Part shown: positions 8,306 through 16,196 of the stretch, one piece after another
Numbering within the stretch: the first letter of the stretch is position 1
How the letters are laid out: every line of letters begins with the position of its first letter
Source: Deltaproteobacteria bacterium
GTDB taxonomy: Bacteria > Desulfobacterota > Desulfobulbia > Desulfobulbales > Desulfurivibrionaceae
Length of the DNA: 64,000 nt
Assembly: GCA_013349295.1 (NCBI GenBank)
Contig: DUZW01000001.1
Location: 1 to 64,000, forward strand
Direction: 5' to 3'
Program-made: the position numbers and the translations under genes
The notes under the pieces: generated by a model
The model's input: the letters and a program-made list of their open reading frames with translations, nothing else
Told to the model about the DNA's origin: nothing
Databases searched by the model: none

Positions 8306-8710
8306 TTAGAATATCCGACTGAAGCTAAACGGTGCACCTGGAGCCATGTCGCAGGTATGACCGCCCACCGGGGTGGCTGAACCAACGGTACCTGAAAGCG
8401 TGGAATCACTTTGCAGATTGAGCTGCAAGACATATTGGCAATCCGAGGCATGTTGCGTTATAGTTGCTGTGTTGCCATCAATGTCACCAACCCCAGCTAT
8501 CCAAGAATTCCCCTCAATTGCACCAGGAGGAATAACCGTACCAAAGTTATCCAGTTCAAGGAATAACAGCACCCCGTTGCGCTCAACTGTGGCGAAATAT
8601 GTTTCGCCATCGCTCCATGCTCCGTTCCAGTCGCTGGCAAGCGTGGACTGCGCAACACCACAACAAGACAAAACCAAAGCCAGTGCCAACACAATTCGCT
8701 TCTTCATCAT
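8306..8710 (-). CDS. Small exported protein of unknown function
   Basis: The product (134 residues) has a clear Sec signal peptide, MMKKRIVLALALVLSCCGVAQSTLAS, with cleavage likely after TLA. The mature part of about 110 residues opens with 'DWNGAWSDGETYF' and is predicted by eye to be beta-rich, with two Cys (in 'SDCQYV' and 'GHTCDM') that could form a disulfide. I do not recognise the family. It lies 49 bp upstream of gspG on the same strand, so it could be a substrate or accessory of the secretion system, but nothing in the sequence proves that. A weak AAGAGG precedes the ATG. Confidence 0.7.
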   Translation of the reverse strand: MMKKRIVLALALVLSCCGVAQSTLASDWNGAWSDGETYFATVERNGVLLFLELDNFGTVIPPGAIEGNSWIAGVGDIDGNTATITQHASDCQYVLQLNLQSDSTLSGTVGSATPVGGHTCDMAPGAPFSFSRIF

Positions 8711-8883
8711 AATGCCTCTTACGCGACTTCTTGAAATTTGCTATCGATCAGCGCCTTAACATCAGGGCCACCACAACATCCTGCCTGAACATGAAGAAAA
8801 ACCTCTCATAACCCCCATTGTGCTTACAATGACGCCAGCAAACATGTCAAGCAAAAATGGGGCTCTGCCGGCTGAGGCGCGCA

Positions 8884-10032
8884 TCATGGTCTGCGCCGCA
8901 CCTTCAGCAGCCGCCCGGCGATGATGGCCAGGATACCGCACCCAGCACTGAACAAGGCGCCCATCTTGGCCGCGCCCTGGACGAGCGGATCAGTGAAAGC
9001 CTCGCCAGCCACGAACAGGGCCACAGTCAGACCAAGCCCCCCGATCAAGCCGACCAGCAACAACTCCTTTTTACCTACATGCGAAGGAAGCGGATAGCCC
9101 AGTTTTTTGCCCAGCAATCCCATACTGTAGATGCCTCCGGTCTTGCCGATCACGAGCGAGGCCAAGACCAACCAGGTTGCAACACCGATGGCGGCGAACT
9201 CCACCCCGGCATTGGCCAGGCCGAACATGAAGAGGCCGAAATCCACCACCACCTTCCACTCATGCTCAAAGTTGGCAAGGGGGGTCAAATCCCTGGGGTC
9301 TTCCTCAAAGAGGTGCTTGTGTTCCCGTGGGGGATGGGGCAGAAAAGGAACAATGAAGACCAGGGCCAGGGCCGGATGGATATGGGCCTTGAACAACCCT
9401 ACCCAGCTGAGCACGCCTCCGATGAGAAGGTAGGGCCAATAGGTAGCGGCCTTGCGTTGCCGCAGCAGAAAGGCGATGCCCATCCCGGCCAGGGTCAGGG
9501 CCAGCCATTGCGGAGCTGCGGGATGCATCGGGTCCGGGTAAAAGATCGCGATGATGGCAAGGCCGATGGCATCGTCGGCTATGGCCAGCAGCAGAAGGAA
9601 AAAGATGGCGGGATGGCGCTTGCCGAAAACCATACTGGCGATCAGCCACGCCAGGGCGATATCGGTGGCGGTGGGGATGCCCCAGCCGCCTCGCAACGCC
9701 GGGGAACCGATCAAGGCGTTGAGCCCCAGATAGACGCTCACCGGCCCGATTACCCCGCCGAGGGTGGCCAGCAAAGGGTTCACCGCCTTGCGCAGGGGAT
9801 GGAGATCTCCGCCGGGAAGGCAGCTCATGGTGATCTCCGCGGCGGCCATGCCGAAAAAAAGCACCATGAATAGTTCATTGGCGAGAAAATGGAAATTGAG
9901 CGACCCGAACATGGGTGCATGATTGAAACGGTGGTAGCCTTCCGGGTCCAGGTTCACCCAGATCAGGGCGACGACAACCCCCAACAGAAGCGGGACAGAA
10001 AATTCCCGGAGCAGGTTAAAATGTTTTTTCAC
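8884..10032 (-). CDS. nhaA: Na+/H+ antiporter NhaA
   Basis: The 382-residue polytopic membrane protein matches NhaA, which exchanges internal sodium for external protons. Visible landmarks are the opening 'VPLLLGVVVALIWVNLDPEGY', 'HFLANELFMVLFFGMAAAEIT', the unwound-helix motif 'GIPTATDIALA', and the paired acidic residues in 'LLLALAIADDAIGLAIIAIFY' that bind the ion. About 11-12 membrane helices can be marked. Its presence suggests a saline or alkaline habitat. It is separated from the genes upstream by a 484 bp spacer with a strong terminator, so it is probably an independent unit. Confidence 0.93.
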   Translation of the reverse strand: MKKHFNLLREFSVPLLLGVVVALIWVNLDPEGYHRFNHAPMFGSLNFHFLANELFMVLFFGMAAAEITMSCLPGGDLHPLRKAVNPLLATLGGVIGPVSVYLGLNALIGSPALRGGWGIPTATDIALAWLIASMVFGKRHPAIFFLLLLAIADDAIGLAIIAIFYPDPMHPAAPQWLALTLAGMGIAFLLRQRKAATYWPYLLIGGVLSWVGLFKAHIHPALALVFIVPFLPHPPREHKHLFEEDPRDLTPLANFEHEWKVVVDFGLFMFGLANAGVEFAAIGVATWLVLASLVIGKTGGIYSMGLLGKKLGYPLPSHVGKKELLLVGLIGGLGLTVALFVAGEAFTDPLVQGAAKMGALFSAGCGILAIIAGRLLKVRRRP

Positions 10033-10448
10033 GATTCATCCTTTGTTGGGCTGGCAAAAAGTCACAAGAGTGTTCTCCCGTCATTCCGGCAAAAGCCGGA
10101 ATAAAGAAGGTGAAACGAGACTCAAAGCAGTTGGTGTCGAATAATTGCGGAAAGCTTGAGAGCCGGGTTTCTCCGGGGTGACTGTTTTCTGAATGGATCT
10201 TCCTTTGCTGACTCACCGGGAAACCGCGCTCTGCATTGAGCCGCGACCTAAAACCCAGATACAATCATACCGGAAAACCATCTCCGGTCAAGGGTAATCG
10301 ACCTTCCCCTGGCGCCAAGCAGGCCGGAATCCAGACGGCCATACAGCCTGAAACACGAAATAAGTGGCTACTGCCGCAAGCCTTTTATCTGAAAACCATG
10401 CCGAGAAAATCCGGCAGCACTTCTCGCGAAAGACGAAGCCGGGAATAT
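10033..10448. other. Intergenic spacer between nhaA and its upstream neighbour, with REP-like fragments
   Basis: No convincing gene is seen here. The spacer contains a REP-type hairpin (10079-10102), then CCGGGGTGACTG near 10177, and the detached half-motif GGCCGGAATCCAG near 10321. These are pieces of the common 'CGTCATTCCGGC...GCCGGAATCCAG' class of palindromic repeat. The ORFs of 60-130 codons called here have no domain character or ribosome binding sites. Confidence 0.5.
10079..10102. repeat. REP-type palindromic hairpin
   Basis: ATTCCGGC and GCCGGAAT form a perfect 8-bp stem around an AAAA loop, preceded by CGTC. This is the widespread short repetitive extragenic palindrome type. It sits just upstream of nhaA. 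Confidence 0.7.
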
Positions 10449-10498
10449 AAAACGCAAAAAGCCACCCCGCCGCATGGCAGGATGGCTTTTTGCGTTTT
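10449..10498. terminator. Strong bidirectional-looking terminator
   Basis: AAAACGCAAAAAGCCA pairs perfectly with TGGCTTTTTGCGTTTT (16 bp) around a short GC-rich loop. It lies 18 bp beyond the stop of the small membrane-protein gene (10517), so it most likely ends the tauE operon on the minus strand. Confidence 0.85.
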
Positions 10499-10516
10499 AC
10501 CCAATTGCTTTCTAGA

Positions 10517-10960
10517 TCAATGCCCGCCGCCGGAAAGAATACCGCTGGCCGCCAGGGTCAGAATAATCGCCTCGGCCATCGCCATAAACGCCATGGCTTT
10601 GTCTTTCCTGGCGAACAGCCCCGGGGTGATGACGATGTAGCAGAGAATGGTGACCCCGGACAGAATGGCCACCGGCAGGAAGTTCAGAAAATCGCCATAA
10701 CCGAGGAGCTTCATCCAGGACCAGCCGATGGGCAGGGTTTCCCAATGGAGAAAGTTGGTGTTAATGGCCACCAGATAGTCATGCACCGGAGTGCTCCAGT
10801 ATAAAGAAATCTCATCCAGTGGGATGACCGGCGGCAAGACGCCCAGTACATACAGAGCAAAAGCGACGATCATGATAGCTAGGCCTGCATACATGCCTTT
10901 TTCAAGAATATCGGCGTACAGAACCTGTTCTTCGGTTGCTTGGGTATTATGATGTGACAT
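10517..10960 (-). CDS. Small polytopic membrane protein linked to TauE/SafE permease (possibly DUF1634-like)
   Basis: The 147-residue protein has a hydrophilic N-terminus (MSHHNTQATEEQ) and about three to four membrane helices: 'GLAIMIVAFALYVLGVLPPVI', 'FLNFLPVAILSGVTILCYIVI' and 'AMAFMAMAEAIILTLAASGIL'. Small DUF1634 proteins often sit beside TauE/SafE permeases, and the C-terminal pattern is reminiscent of them, but I cannot confirm membership. GGAGG stands 8 bp before the ATG. It is 93 bp downstream of the permease gene on the same strand and shares its terminator, which suggests a partner subunit. Confidence 0.7.
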   Translation of the reverse strand: MSHHNTQATEEQVLYADILEKGMYAGLAIMIVAFALYVLGVLPPVIPLDEISLYWSTPVHDYLVAINTNFLHWETLPIGWSWMKLLGYGDFLNFLPVAILSGVTILCYIVITPGLFARKDKAMAFMAMAEAIILTLAASGILSGGGH

Positions 10961-11053
10961 GATACAATCCTCCGTAAAGTAGACTATTAAAGCTGAGTTG
11001 AGCAGCTTGCCTGCTCAAACGAAACTTATGCCCTCTGGGTGCAGATCGTTGCG

Positions 11054-12040
11054 TTAAAACAGGCTGACACCCATGGTGCTCAAGCCCTTTTGCACAGCCT
11101 TCAGGCCGGCGAAGAGGAGAATGCCGATAACCATCCAGCGGATAAAGGTCGGCTTGGCAACCTTGAGCAAACGAACCCCGACGAACGAACCCAGCATGAT
11201 GCCGATGAGCGAAGGCACAACGATCATGGGGATCAAGCAGCCCTTGTTCAGATAAATCCAGGCGGCGGAGGTGTCGGTGATGGAGAGCAGGAACTTGGAG
11301 GTGGCCACGCTGATCTTGAGCGGTGCGCCCATCATCAGGTTCAACACCGGCACGTTGGCCCAACCGGCGCCAAGCCCGAACATACCGGCCATGAAACCGA
11401 TGATGATGAAGGTCAGCAGGCCGGGGATGGTGCGATGGATCTTCCAGTTGATCTCTTCCTTGGTGGTCGGCTCATAAAAAACACCGGTGATGCGCAGGGC
11501 GGAAGAAAGCGCATCCGCCTTGGGAACATCGGGAACCGTTGATTTCTTGGCGGTGAGCATGATGGCCACGATGCCGAGGATGGTGCCGCCCAAGGCAAGC
11601 TGAACGATATGGGTGGGCAGGGCCAGACCGACCATGGCGCCGACAATGGCCATGGTGGAGGCGATGAGTGCCACCGGCAGAGCCAAACGCAGGCTGGCGA
11701 GGTTGGCCTTCAACAGCCCGGGTCCTGCAGCCAGGGAACCGCACAGAGCAACAAGCAGACCGGCACCGCGGACAAAATCAAGGTGGAACGGGAAAAAACC
11801 GCCGATGATGGGCACGAAGAGCACCCCGCCGCCAACGCCGCCAAGCACCGCGATAATACCCATAACAAAGGTGACAACCAGCAGAATCAACGGCCATTTC
11901 CACCAGCCCGGATCACCGGCAGCCGGAATCTGGGCGACCTCTGCCACTTCGCTTGCCAGGGCCCAGGCCGGGCTCAACATGATGGCGCACATGAGGGAGA
12001 CAAACAGCATCCCCGCCTTTTCCTTGATGTTTCTTAGCAT
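11054..12040 (-). CDS. TauE/SafE-family anion exporter (putative sulfite/organosulfonate permease)
   Basis: The 328-residue polytopic protein belongs to the TauE/SafE family: two repeats of the family pattern are visible, 'GIIAVLGGVGGGVLFVPIIGGFFPF' in the first half and 'GFMAGMFGLGAGWANVPVLNLMMGAPLKISVATSKF' in the second. Members move sulfite, sulfoacetate or related small anions across the inner membrane. The N-terminus (MLRNIKEKAGMLFVSLMCAIMLSPAWALA) looks like a signal sequence or first helix. In an organism with DsrC a role in sulfite or sulfur-oxyanion traffic is plausible, but the substrate is inferred from family only. Confidence 0.85.
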   Translation of the reverse strand: MLRNIKEKAGMLFVSLMCAIMLSPAWALASEVAEVAQIPAAGDPGWWKWPLILLVVTFVMGIIAVLGGVGGGVLFVPIIGGFFPFHLDFVRGAGLLVALCGSLAAGPGLLKANLASLRLALPVALIASTMAIVGAMVGLALPTHIVQLALGGTILGIVAIMLTAKKSTVPDVPKADALSSALRITGVFYEPTTKEEINWKIHRTIPGLLTFIIIGFMAGMFGLGAGWANVPVLNLMMGAPLKISVATSKFLLSITDTSAAWIYLNKGCLIPMIVVPSLIGIMLGSFVGVRLLKVAKPTFIRWMVIGILLFAGLKAVQKGLSTMGVSLF

Positions 12041-12451
12041 CCTTAGTTTCCTCCCTATTTATCCTAACACAAAAGTAAAGAAATATATGTGCCGCTATTC
12101 AAAAATAACTGAAACATTTGCCTTCCGTGTCCGGCATAAGGGGCCGTAACGAAATCGGGTAAAATGTAAGGGTTATTTCTTAACGGCTCCCAAAAAATGA
12201 ACCAGCACTGTGAATACGTGCATGCAACCGAGGGACAACCTTTGCTGGATGGGCAAGCAGACGTCTTGCCTTGCTCCGTGACCGTGGCTATTTCTTAAAA
12301 TTTTCGGTATGCTTACTGCTCTCAAAAAGGGCTGTCAAGTAAAAACTGTTCATCCCTGAAACATGGTCGTTGCATTATGCATCATCTTTAAAAAATGCTG
12401 CGTAATCATACCTATACGCTGCATTGTGCAACATTTTCCCTGGAATAATCA
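12041..12451. other. Divergent intergenic region tauE / nth
   Basis: This 411-bp spacer must hold promoters for both directions. It contains an R2 repeat (12130-12190) on the tauE side. On the nth side an imperfect inverted repeat, GTTGCATTATGCA (12369-12381) and TGCATTGTGCAAC (12420-12432), ends 19 bp before the nth ATG and could be an operator. No gene or RNA was recognised. Confidence 0.45.
12130..12190 (-). repeat. R2 repeat, copy upstream of tauE
   Basis: GCCGTAACGAAAT (12143-12155) faces ATTTCTTAACGGC (12175-12187), an inverted repeat with one mismatch. On the minus strand the tauE-proximal arm continues as CGTTACGGCCCCTTATGCCG, the R2 core. It ends about 90 bp upstream of the tauE start. 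Confidence 0.6.
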
Positions 12452-13132
12452 ATGAAATTTTCCCTGCCCGAGGTTTTGCAAATACTCAGCACAGAGGTGG
12501 CCGGGTACGCCGTGCCCATTGTCGATCTCATTGGTGTGCAGACCAACGACCCGTACAAGGTTCTGGTGGCGACCATCCTCTCCGCCCGAACCAAGGATGA
12601 AACCACGGCCACAGCCGCGGCCAGACTGTTCAAGGAAGCGCCCGACCTGGCCTCCCTGGCCGGACTCAGCGAAGAGCAACTTGCCACGTTGATCTTTCCG
12701 GTGGGCTTTTACAAAAACAAGGCCGGGTTTCTCGCCCGACTCCCCCGGGTACTGGCCGAGGAGTTTAACAACCGGATCCCAGACGAGGTCGAACCCCTCA
12801 CCCGTTTGCCCGGTGTAGGCCGAAAAACCGCCAACCTCGTAGTGGCGGTGGCCTTCCGGAAACCGGCGATCTGCGTGGACACCCATGTCCACCGGATCAT
12901 GAACATCTGGGGCTATGTGTCCACCAAAACCCCTCTCGAAACCGAGATGGCGCTCAGGGAAATGCTGCCGTCGAAATACTGGCTGACCATCAATTCCACC
13001 CTGGTGGCTTTTGGCCAAGGAACCTGCAGGCCGGTAGGACCCCACTGCGATCGTTGCGTCATCGCCATGTATTGCCCGCGGCTCGGAGTAAGACCCAGAA
13101 AGGAGCCGAGGCAGGGCAAAAAAACAAATTAA
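12452..13132 (+). CDS. nth: Endonuclease III (DNA glycosylase/AP lyase)
   Basis: Nth removes oxidised pyrimidines and cleaves at the resulting abasic site. The helix-hairpin-helix motif LPGVGRKTANLV contains the catalytic Lys, the catalytic Asp is in 'VDTHVHRI', and the four Cys of the 4Fe-4S cluster are in 'CRPVGPHCDRCVIAMYC'. At 226 residues it is slightly longer than the E. coli enzyme because of a basic tail (RPRKEPRQGKKTN). The TAA stop lies inside the left terminal repeat of element R1-B. Neighbouring xth provides the AP endonuclease for the same pathway. Confidence 0.95.
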   Translation: MKFSLPEVLQILSTEVAGYAVPIVDLIGVQTNDPYKVLVATILSARTKDETTATAAARLFKEAPDLASLAGLSEEQLATLIFPVGFYKNKAGFLARLPRVLAEEFNNRIPDEVEPLTRLPGVGRKTANLVVAVAFRKPAICVDTHVHRIMNIWGYVSTKTPLETEMALREMLPSKYWLTINSTLVAFGQGTCRPVGPHCDRCVIAMYCPRLGVRPRKEPRQGKKTN

Positions 13133-13278
13133 CTGTTCCACGCGATGCTGAACTGAAGGAAACCCACGGGATATTGCGGCTCCGCAGTGCCGCAGATGCG
13201 CGAAAAAAACCTGCAACGTGTGCAATTGCCCATAAACATAATGCCGACACAGCAGATATGGTGCTGCTGGACAGTTAC
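13129..13278 (+). repeat. Structured intergenic repeat R1, copy B (long form)
   Basis: Ends TTAACTGTTC and GGACAGTTAC form an imperfect inverted repeat. The interior carries GCAGTGCCGCAGATGCG and CAGATATGGTGCTGCTGG, matching copies C and E, plus an extra stretch of about 40 bp near the left end. The left end overlaps the nth stop codon, and the right end is 18 bp before the xth ATG. Confidence 0.65.
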
Positions 13279-13296
13279 AAAACAAACGAGGATAGT

Positions 13297-14058
13297 ATGC
13301 GAAGATTTGTGTCGTGGAATGTAAACGGCCTGCGGGCCGTGGAAAAAAAAGGCTTTGTCGAGATCATCGCCGGACTGGACGCCGATCTGGTCGCACTCCA
13401 GGAGATCAAGGCCCTGCCGGAACAGCTGCCGGAAACGGTTCGAACTATCCCCGGCTACACCGCCTACTTGTTTTCCGCCCAGAAAAAAGGCTATGCCGGG
13501 GTGGCGACCTACACCAGGGAAGAACCCCTCTCGGTGCTCTACGGCATCGACCACACGGACCACGATTACGAGGGGCGGGTTCTGACCCTGGAGTTTGGAG
13601 ACTTCTTCTTCGTGAACGCCTATTTCCCCAATGCCCAGCACGGGTTGGTGCGCATGGACTACAAGCTCCGGTTCAACAACGACCTCCAGGCTTTTGTCAA
13701 AACACTGGCTGAGCAAAAATCGGTGGTGATCTGTGGGGATTTCAACGTGGCGCACAAGGAGATCGACCTGACCAACCCCAAGCAGAACGAAAAAAACCCT
13801 GGCTATGCCCCGGAGGAACGGGCCTGGATGGACAATTTTCTTGGGGCAGGATTCGTGGACACCTTCCGGATGTTCAATCAGGAACCGGGCCAGTACACTT
13901 GGTGGAGTTACCGCTTCAACGCGCGATCAAGAAACATCGGCTGGCGTATTGATTATTTCTGCGTGGACAAAAAAAGCGAGGCACGGGTGACAGGGGCTGA
14001 AATTTTAGCCGAAATCATGGGGTCGGATCATTGCCCGGTGGTATTGGCTTATCGCTAA
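13297..14058 (+). CDS. xth: Exodeoxyribonuclease III / AP endonuclease
   Basis: The product cuts DNA 5' to abasic sites and trims 3' ends. The start is the ATG at 13297 (MRRFVSWNVNGLRA) with GAGG eight bases upstream; the ORF-track start lies 81 codons earlier inside repeat R1-B. ExoIII family motifs are in order: 'WNVNGLRA' with the metal-binding Asn, 'LQEIKALPEQLP' with the Glu ligand, 'GDFNVAHKEIDL' and the final 'GSDHCPVVL' with the catalytic Asp-His. It has 253 residues, the size of the ExoA subgroup. It pairs functionally with nth. Confidence 0.95.
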   Translation: MRRFVSWNVNGLRAVEKKGFVEIIAGLDADLVALQEIKALPEQLPETVRTIPGYTAYLFSAQKKGYAGVATYTREEPLSVLYGIDHTDHDYEGRVLTLEFGDFFFVNAYFPNAQHGLVRMDYKLRFNNDLQAFVKTLAEQKSVVICGDFNVAHKEIDLTNPKQNEKNPGYAPEERAWMDNFLGAGFVDTFRMFNQEPGQYTWWSYRFNARSRNIGWRIDYFCVDKKSEARVTGAEILAEIMGSDHCPVVLAYR

Positions 14059-14078
14059 AGACGGGCTCCTTTTCACAA

Positions 14079-14109
14079 AAAAAAGAGGGGGCAAAGCCCC
14101 CTCTTTTTT
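14079..14109. terminator. Bidirectional terminator between xth and cytochrome gene
   Basis: A-rich tract, GAGGGGGC, AAA loop, GCCCCCTC, then TTTTTT. The stem is perfect and both strands have a U tract, so it can end both xth (+) and the convergent cytochrome gene (-). Confidence 0.9.
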
Positions 14110-14129
14110 ACATATGCACAGCTTGCCTA

Positions 14130-14924
14130 CTACTTATTCAGGTTGTGGGCAATACCATGACACTGACCGCATTGCGGGAACTTGGCATGCATCTGCGCCG
14201 GATGCGGATGCTCGCCATGACAGCCCTGACACTTGGGAATCATCTTATGCTTTGCCTGGTGGCAGGCTGCACAAGCAATCTTCGAATGCTTGGCCGGATT
14301 AGCGGTAATCATCTTGTAGACATCGTCATGGCAGGCTGCACAGAGCTTGGAAGACGTGGTATCCGGATAGGTAACCTGCAGCGGCATGTGGGCCTTGTGA
14401 CAGGTCAGACAATCCTTTGTGGTCTGGCCTTCCACATGCGGCGAATGGCAGTGGCTGCAATCCGGAATAAGGCCGTGCCGTTCACGATGACAGGTACTGC
14501 AGGCCACGGCGGTATGCTTGCTTTTGTTCTGCTGAAGCTGCGCCATCTGCTCGGTATGACAGGTAAGACACGGCTCGGTGAGATTGCTGCCGATGGTAAT
14601 GACCTTCGGAGTATGGGGGTTGGTGTGGCAATTGAGACAACCCTGCAGTTTGAAATGGGCCTTACCCTCATGACACTGGCTACACTGGGGGATGTTGCCG
14701 ATTTTCTTCGGAGCATGACCGGCATGACAATCAATACAACTTACCTTGCTCTTGTGGGCTCCACCGTTGCTGTTGATGTCCTGGGGGGGCTTTTCATGGC
14801 ATTTAATACAATCATCCGGGCTGAGCCCCGCAGCCATGGCGCCGGTGGCCAAAAACGATGCGGCGACAAATAGGGTTCCCCCGAGCAGGCCTGCGAGTCG
14901 GGAATGTTTTTTTCTACTGTTCAT
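14130..14924 (-). CDS. Exported dodecaheme cytochrome c
   Basis: Starting from the ATG at 14924 (MNSRKKHSRLAG), a signal peptide runs to about residue 32 (GTLFVAASFLATGAMAA). The remaining roughly 230 residues contain 12 CXXCH heme-binding motifs, beginning with CIKCH and ending with CGQCH, spaced so that one heme falls on average every 20 residues. Many extra His residues could serve as distal ligands. The protein is almost entirely heme scaffold, as in periplasmic electron-transfer cytochromes of sulfate reducers and Geobacter relatives. It appears monocistronic, between a terminator and a divergent spacer. The exact cytochrome family, redox partner and role in extracellular electron transfer are not known from sequence. 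The ORF-track start 29 codons upstream is unlikely. Confidence 0.9.
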   Translation of the reverse strand: MNSRKKHSRLAGLLGGTLFVAASFLATGAMAAGLSPDDCIKCHEKPPQDINSNGGAHKSKVSCIDCHAGHAPKKIGNIPQCSQCHEGKAHFKLQGCLNCHTNPHTPKVITIGSNLTEPCLTCHTEQMAQLQQNKSKHTAVACSTCHRERHGLIPDCSHCHSPHVEGQTTKDCLTCHKAHMPLQVTYPDTTSSKLCAACHDDVYKMITANPAKHSKIACAACHQAKHKMIPKCQGCHGEHPHPAQMHAKFPQCGQCHGIAHNLNK

Positions 14925-15293
14925 TGTTCCTACCCTCAAAATATTGGATATTAATAAAGTAATGGCTGCCGCCCTTATGTCTTCGAGACAGAAGAGCAAG
15001 TCTTGTGCCATGATTGCTAAAAAATAACGCGTCGGGCGCGACAGACGAAAAAACCTGCAAATAAATTTTTCCTGGCACCAAAGCGCCCTACCTCACGAGG
15101 AGATAGATGACCAGAAGTTGACCGAAGGCGCATCAGAAGCTGATTGCCGGATAACCGCAGCTGAGTCGTCCTTGATTTACGGCATCCCTTCTGCCGAAAA
15201 AATATGTTATCATAATAATTATATCATGTGCATCATTTTTCCCGTATCTCACATTCAACGCGTCGACCATAATCTATCTCCGTGTGCATTTCC
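14925..15293. other. Divergent intergenic region cytochrome c / birA
   Basis: This 369-bp spacer contains an AT-rich stretch (about 15195-15235, TATGTTATCATAATAATTATATCAT) likely to include a promoter for birA, and a TAGGA ribosome binding site for the cytochrome on the other strand. I see no gene, RNA or repeat in it. Confidence 0.45.
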
Positions 15294-16133
15294 ATGAATA
15301 ATTGCAACCCACCCCTGACCGCACACCCCCCGGCCATCCCAGAGCCGCTCTGGAACGGGATGATCCGAGACAGCGCCATAGGCGGGCATCCGGTGCGCTT
15401 TCTCGCCAGCACTGGCTCGACCAACGATGTGGCACTTGAGCTTGCCGCCTCAGGAGCCGCCTCCGGCACCCTGGTCGTGGCCGAGAGCCAGAGCGCGGGC
15501 CGGGGACGTCTCCCCGGCAGGACCTGGGCCTCGCCCCCTGAATCCGGGCTCTATTTTTCGCTGATTCTTCACCCGCATCTTGCCCCGGCGGATTTCCCCA
15601 AGCTCACCCTGGCCGCTGGCCTTGCCCTGTGCAAGGGCCTGGAAAACCGCACCGAGTGCCACCCCGGCCTGAAATGGCCGAACGATCTTTTCCTGTGCGG
15701 CAAAAAATGCGGCGGCATCCTGAGCGAAACACAGGCTCTGTCGGGAGCCGGGCAGACCGCCGTGGTAATCGGCATCGGCCTGAATGTGAACACCCCGGCG
15801 CACGACTTTACAGACGAGCTGCAGATCAAGGCCACCTCGCTGCTCGCTGAAACCGGCGCCTCCTATGACCGCGGCGCGCTGCTCTCAGCCATTCTTGCCG
15901 AACTGGACCTCATGGTGGCCCGGCTGGAACAAAATGATTTCCCCTCCATCCTGACCGAGTGGCGGCAACGGGATATCCACGCCGACCGGCAAGTTTCCTG
16001 GGTGAACAATCAAGGGATGATCATCACCGGCCTCTCCCTTGGCCCGGACGAAGAGGGGCTGCTCCGTGTCCGGGATGCCCAAGGGCACGTCCACTCTGTC
16101 ATCTCCGGGGATATCTCCCCTGCACAGGTCTAA
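15294..16133 (+). CDS. birA: Biotin--[acetyl-CoA-carboxylase] ligase, ligase domain only
   Basis: This enzyme activates biotin with ATP and attaches it to biotin carboxyl carrier proteins. Motifs: 'STGSTNDVALELA' at the start of the fold, the adenylate-binding loop 'GRGRLPGRTWASPP', 'LKWPNDLFL' and 'KKCGGILSE', and 'GIGLNVNTP'. The N-terminal winged-helix repressor domain of E. coli BirA is absent, so this is a group I, non-regulatory ligase with a C-terminal SH3-like cap (about the last 50 residues). I chose the ATG at 15294; a GTG four codons earlier is possible, and neither has a strong ribosome binding site. Confidence 0.92.
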   Translation: MNNCNPPLTAHPPAIPEPLWNGMIRDSAIGGHPVRFLASTGSTNDVALELAASGAASGTLVVAESQSAGRGRLPGRTWASPPESGLYFSLILHPHLAPADFPKLTLAAGLALCKGLENRTECHPGLKWPNDLFLCGKKCGGILSETQALSGAGQTAVVIGIGLNVNTPAHDFTDELQIKATSLLAETGASYDRGALLSAILAELDLMVARLEQNDFPSILTEWRQRDIHADRQVSWVNNQGMIITGLSLGPDEEGLLRVRDAQGHVHSVISGDISPAQV

Positions 16134-16196
16134 AATGACCCATCGGCCTTTATCTTACCGGAACGCAAAGATTCGCCAAAGGGAGCCCTTTCCGCC

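Noticed and set aside
6103-8322. 739-codon ORF on the plus strand
   Set aside because: It is antisense to gspE and gspG, whose motifs are unambiguous; the translation is low-complexity and has no domain. GC-rich coding often leaves an open antisense frame.
10016-10640. ORFs in the nhaA upstream spacer
   Set aside because: They cross REP fragments and a terminator and lack ribosome binding sites.
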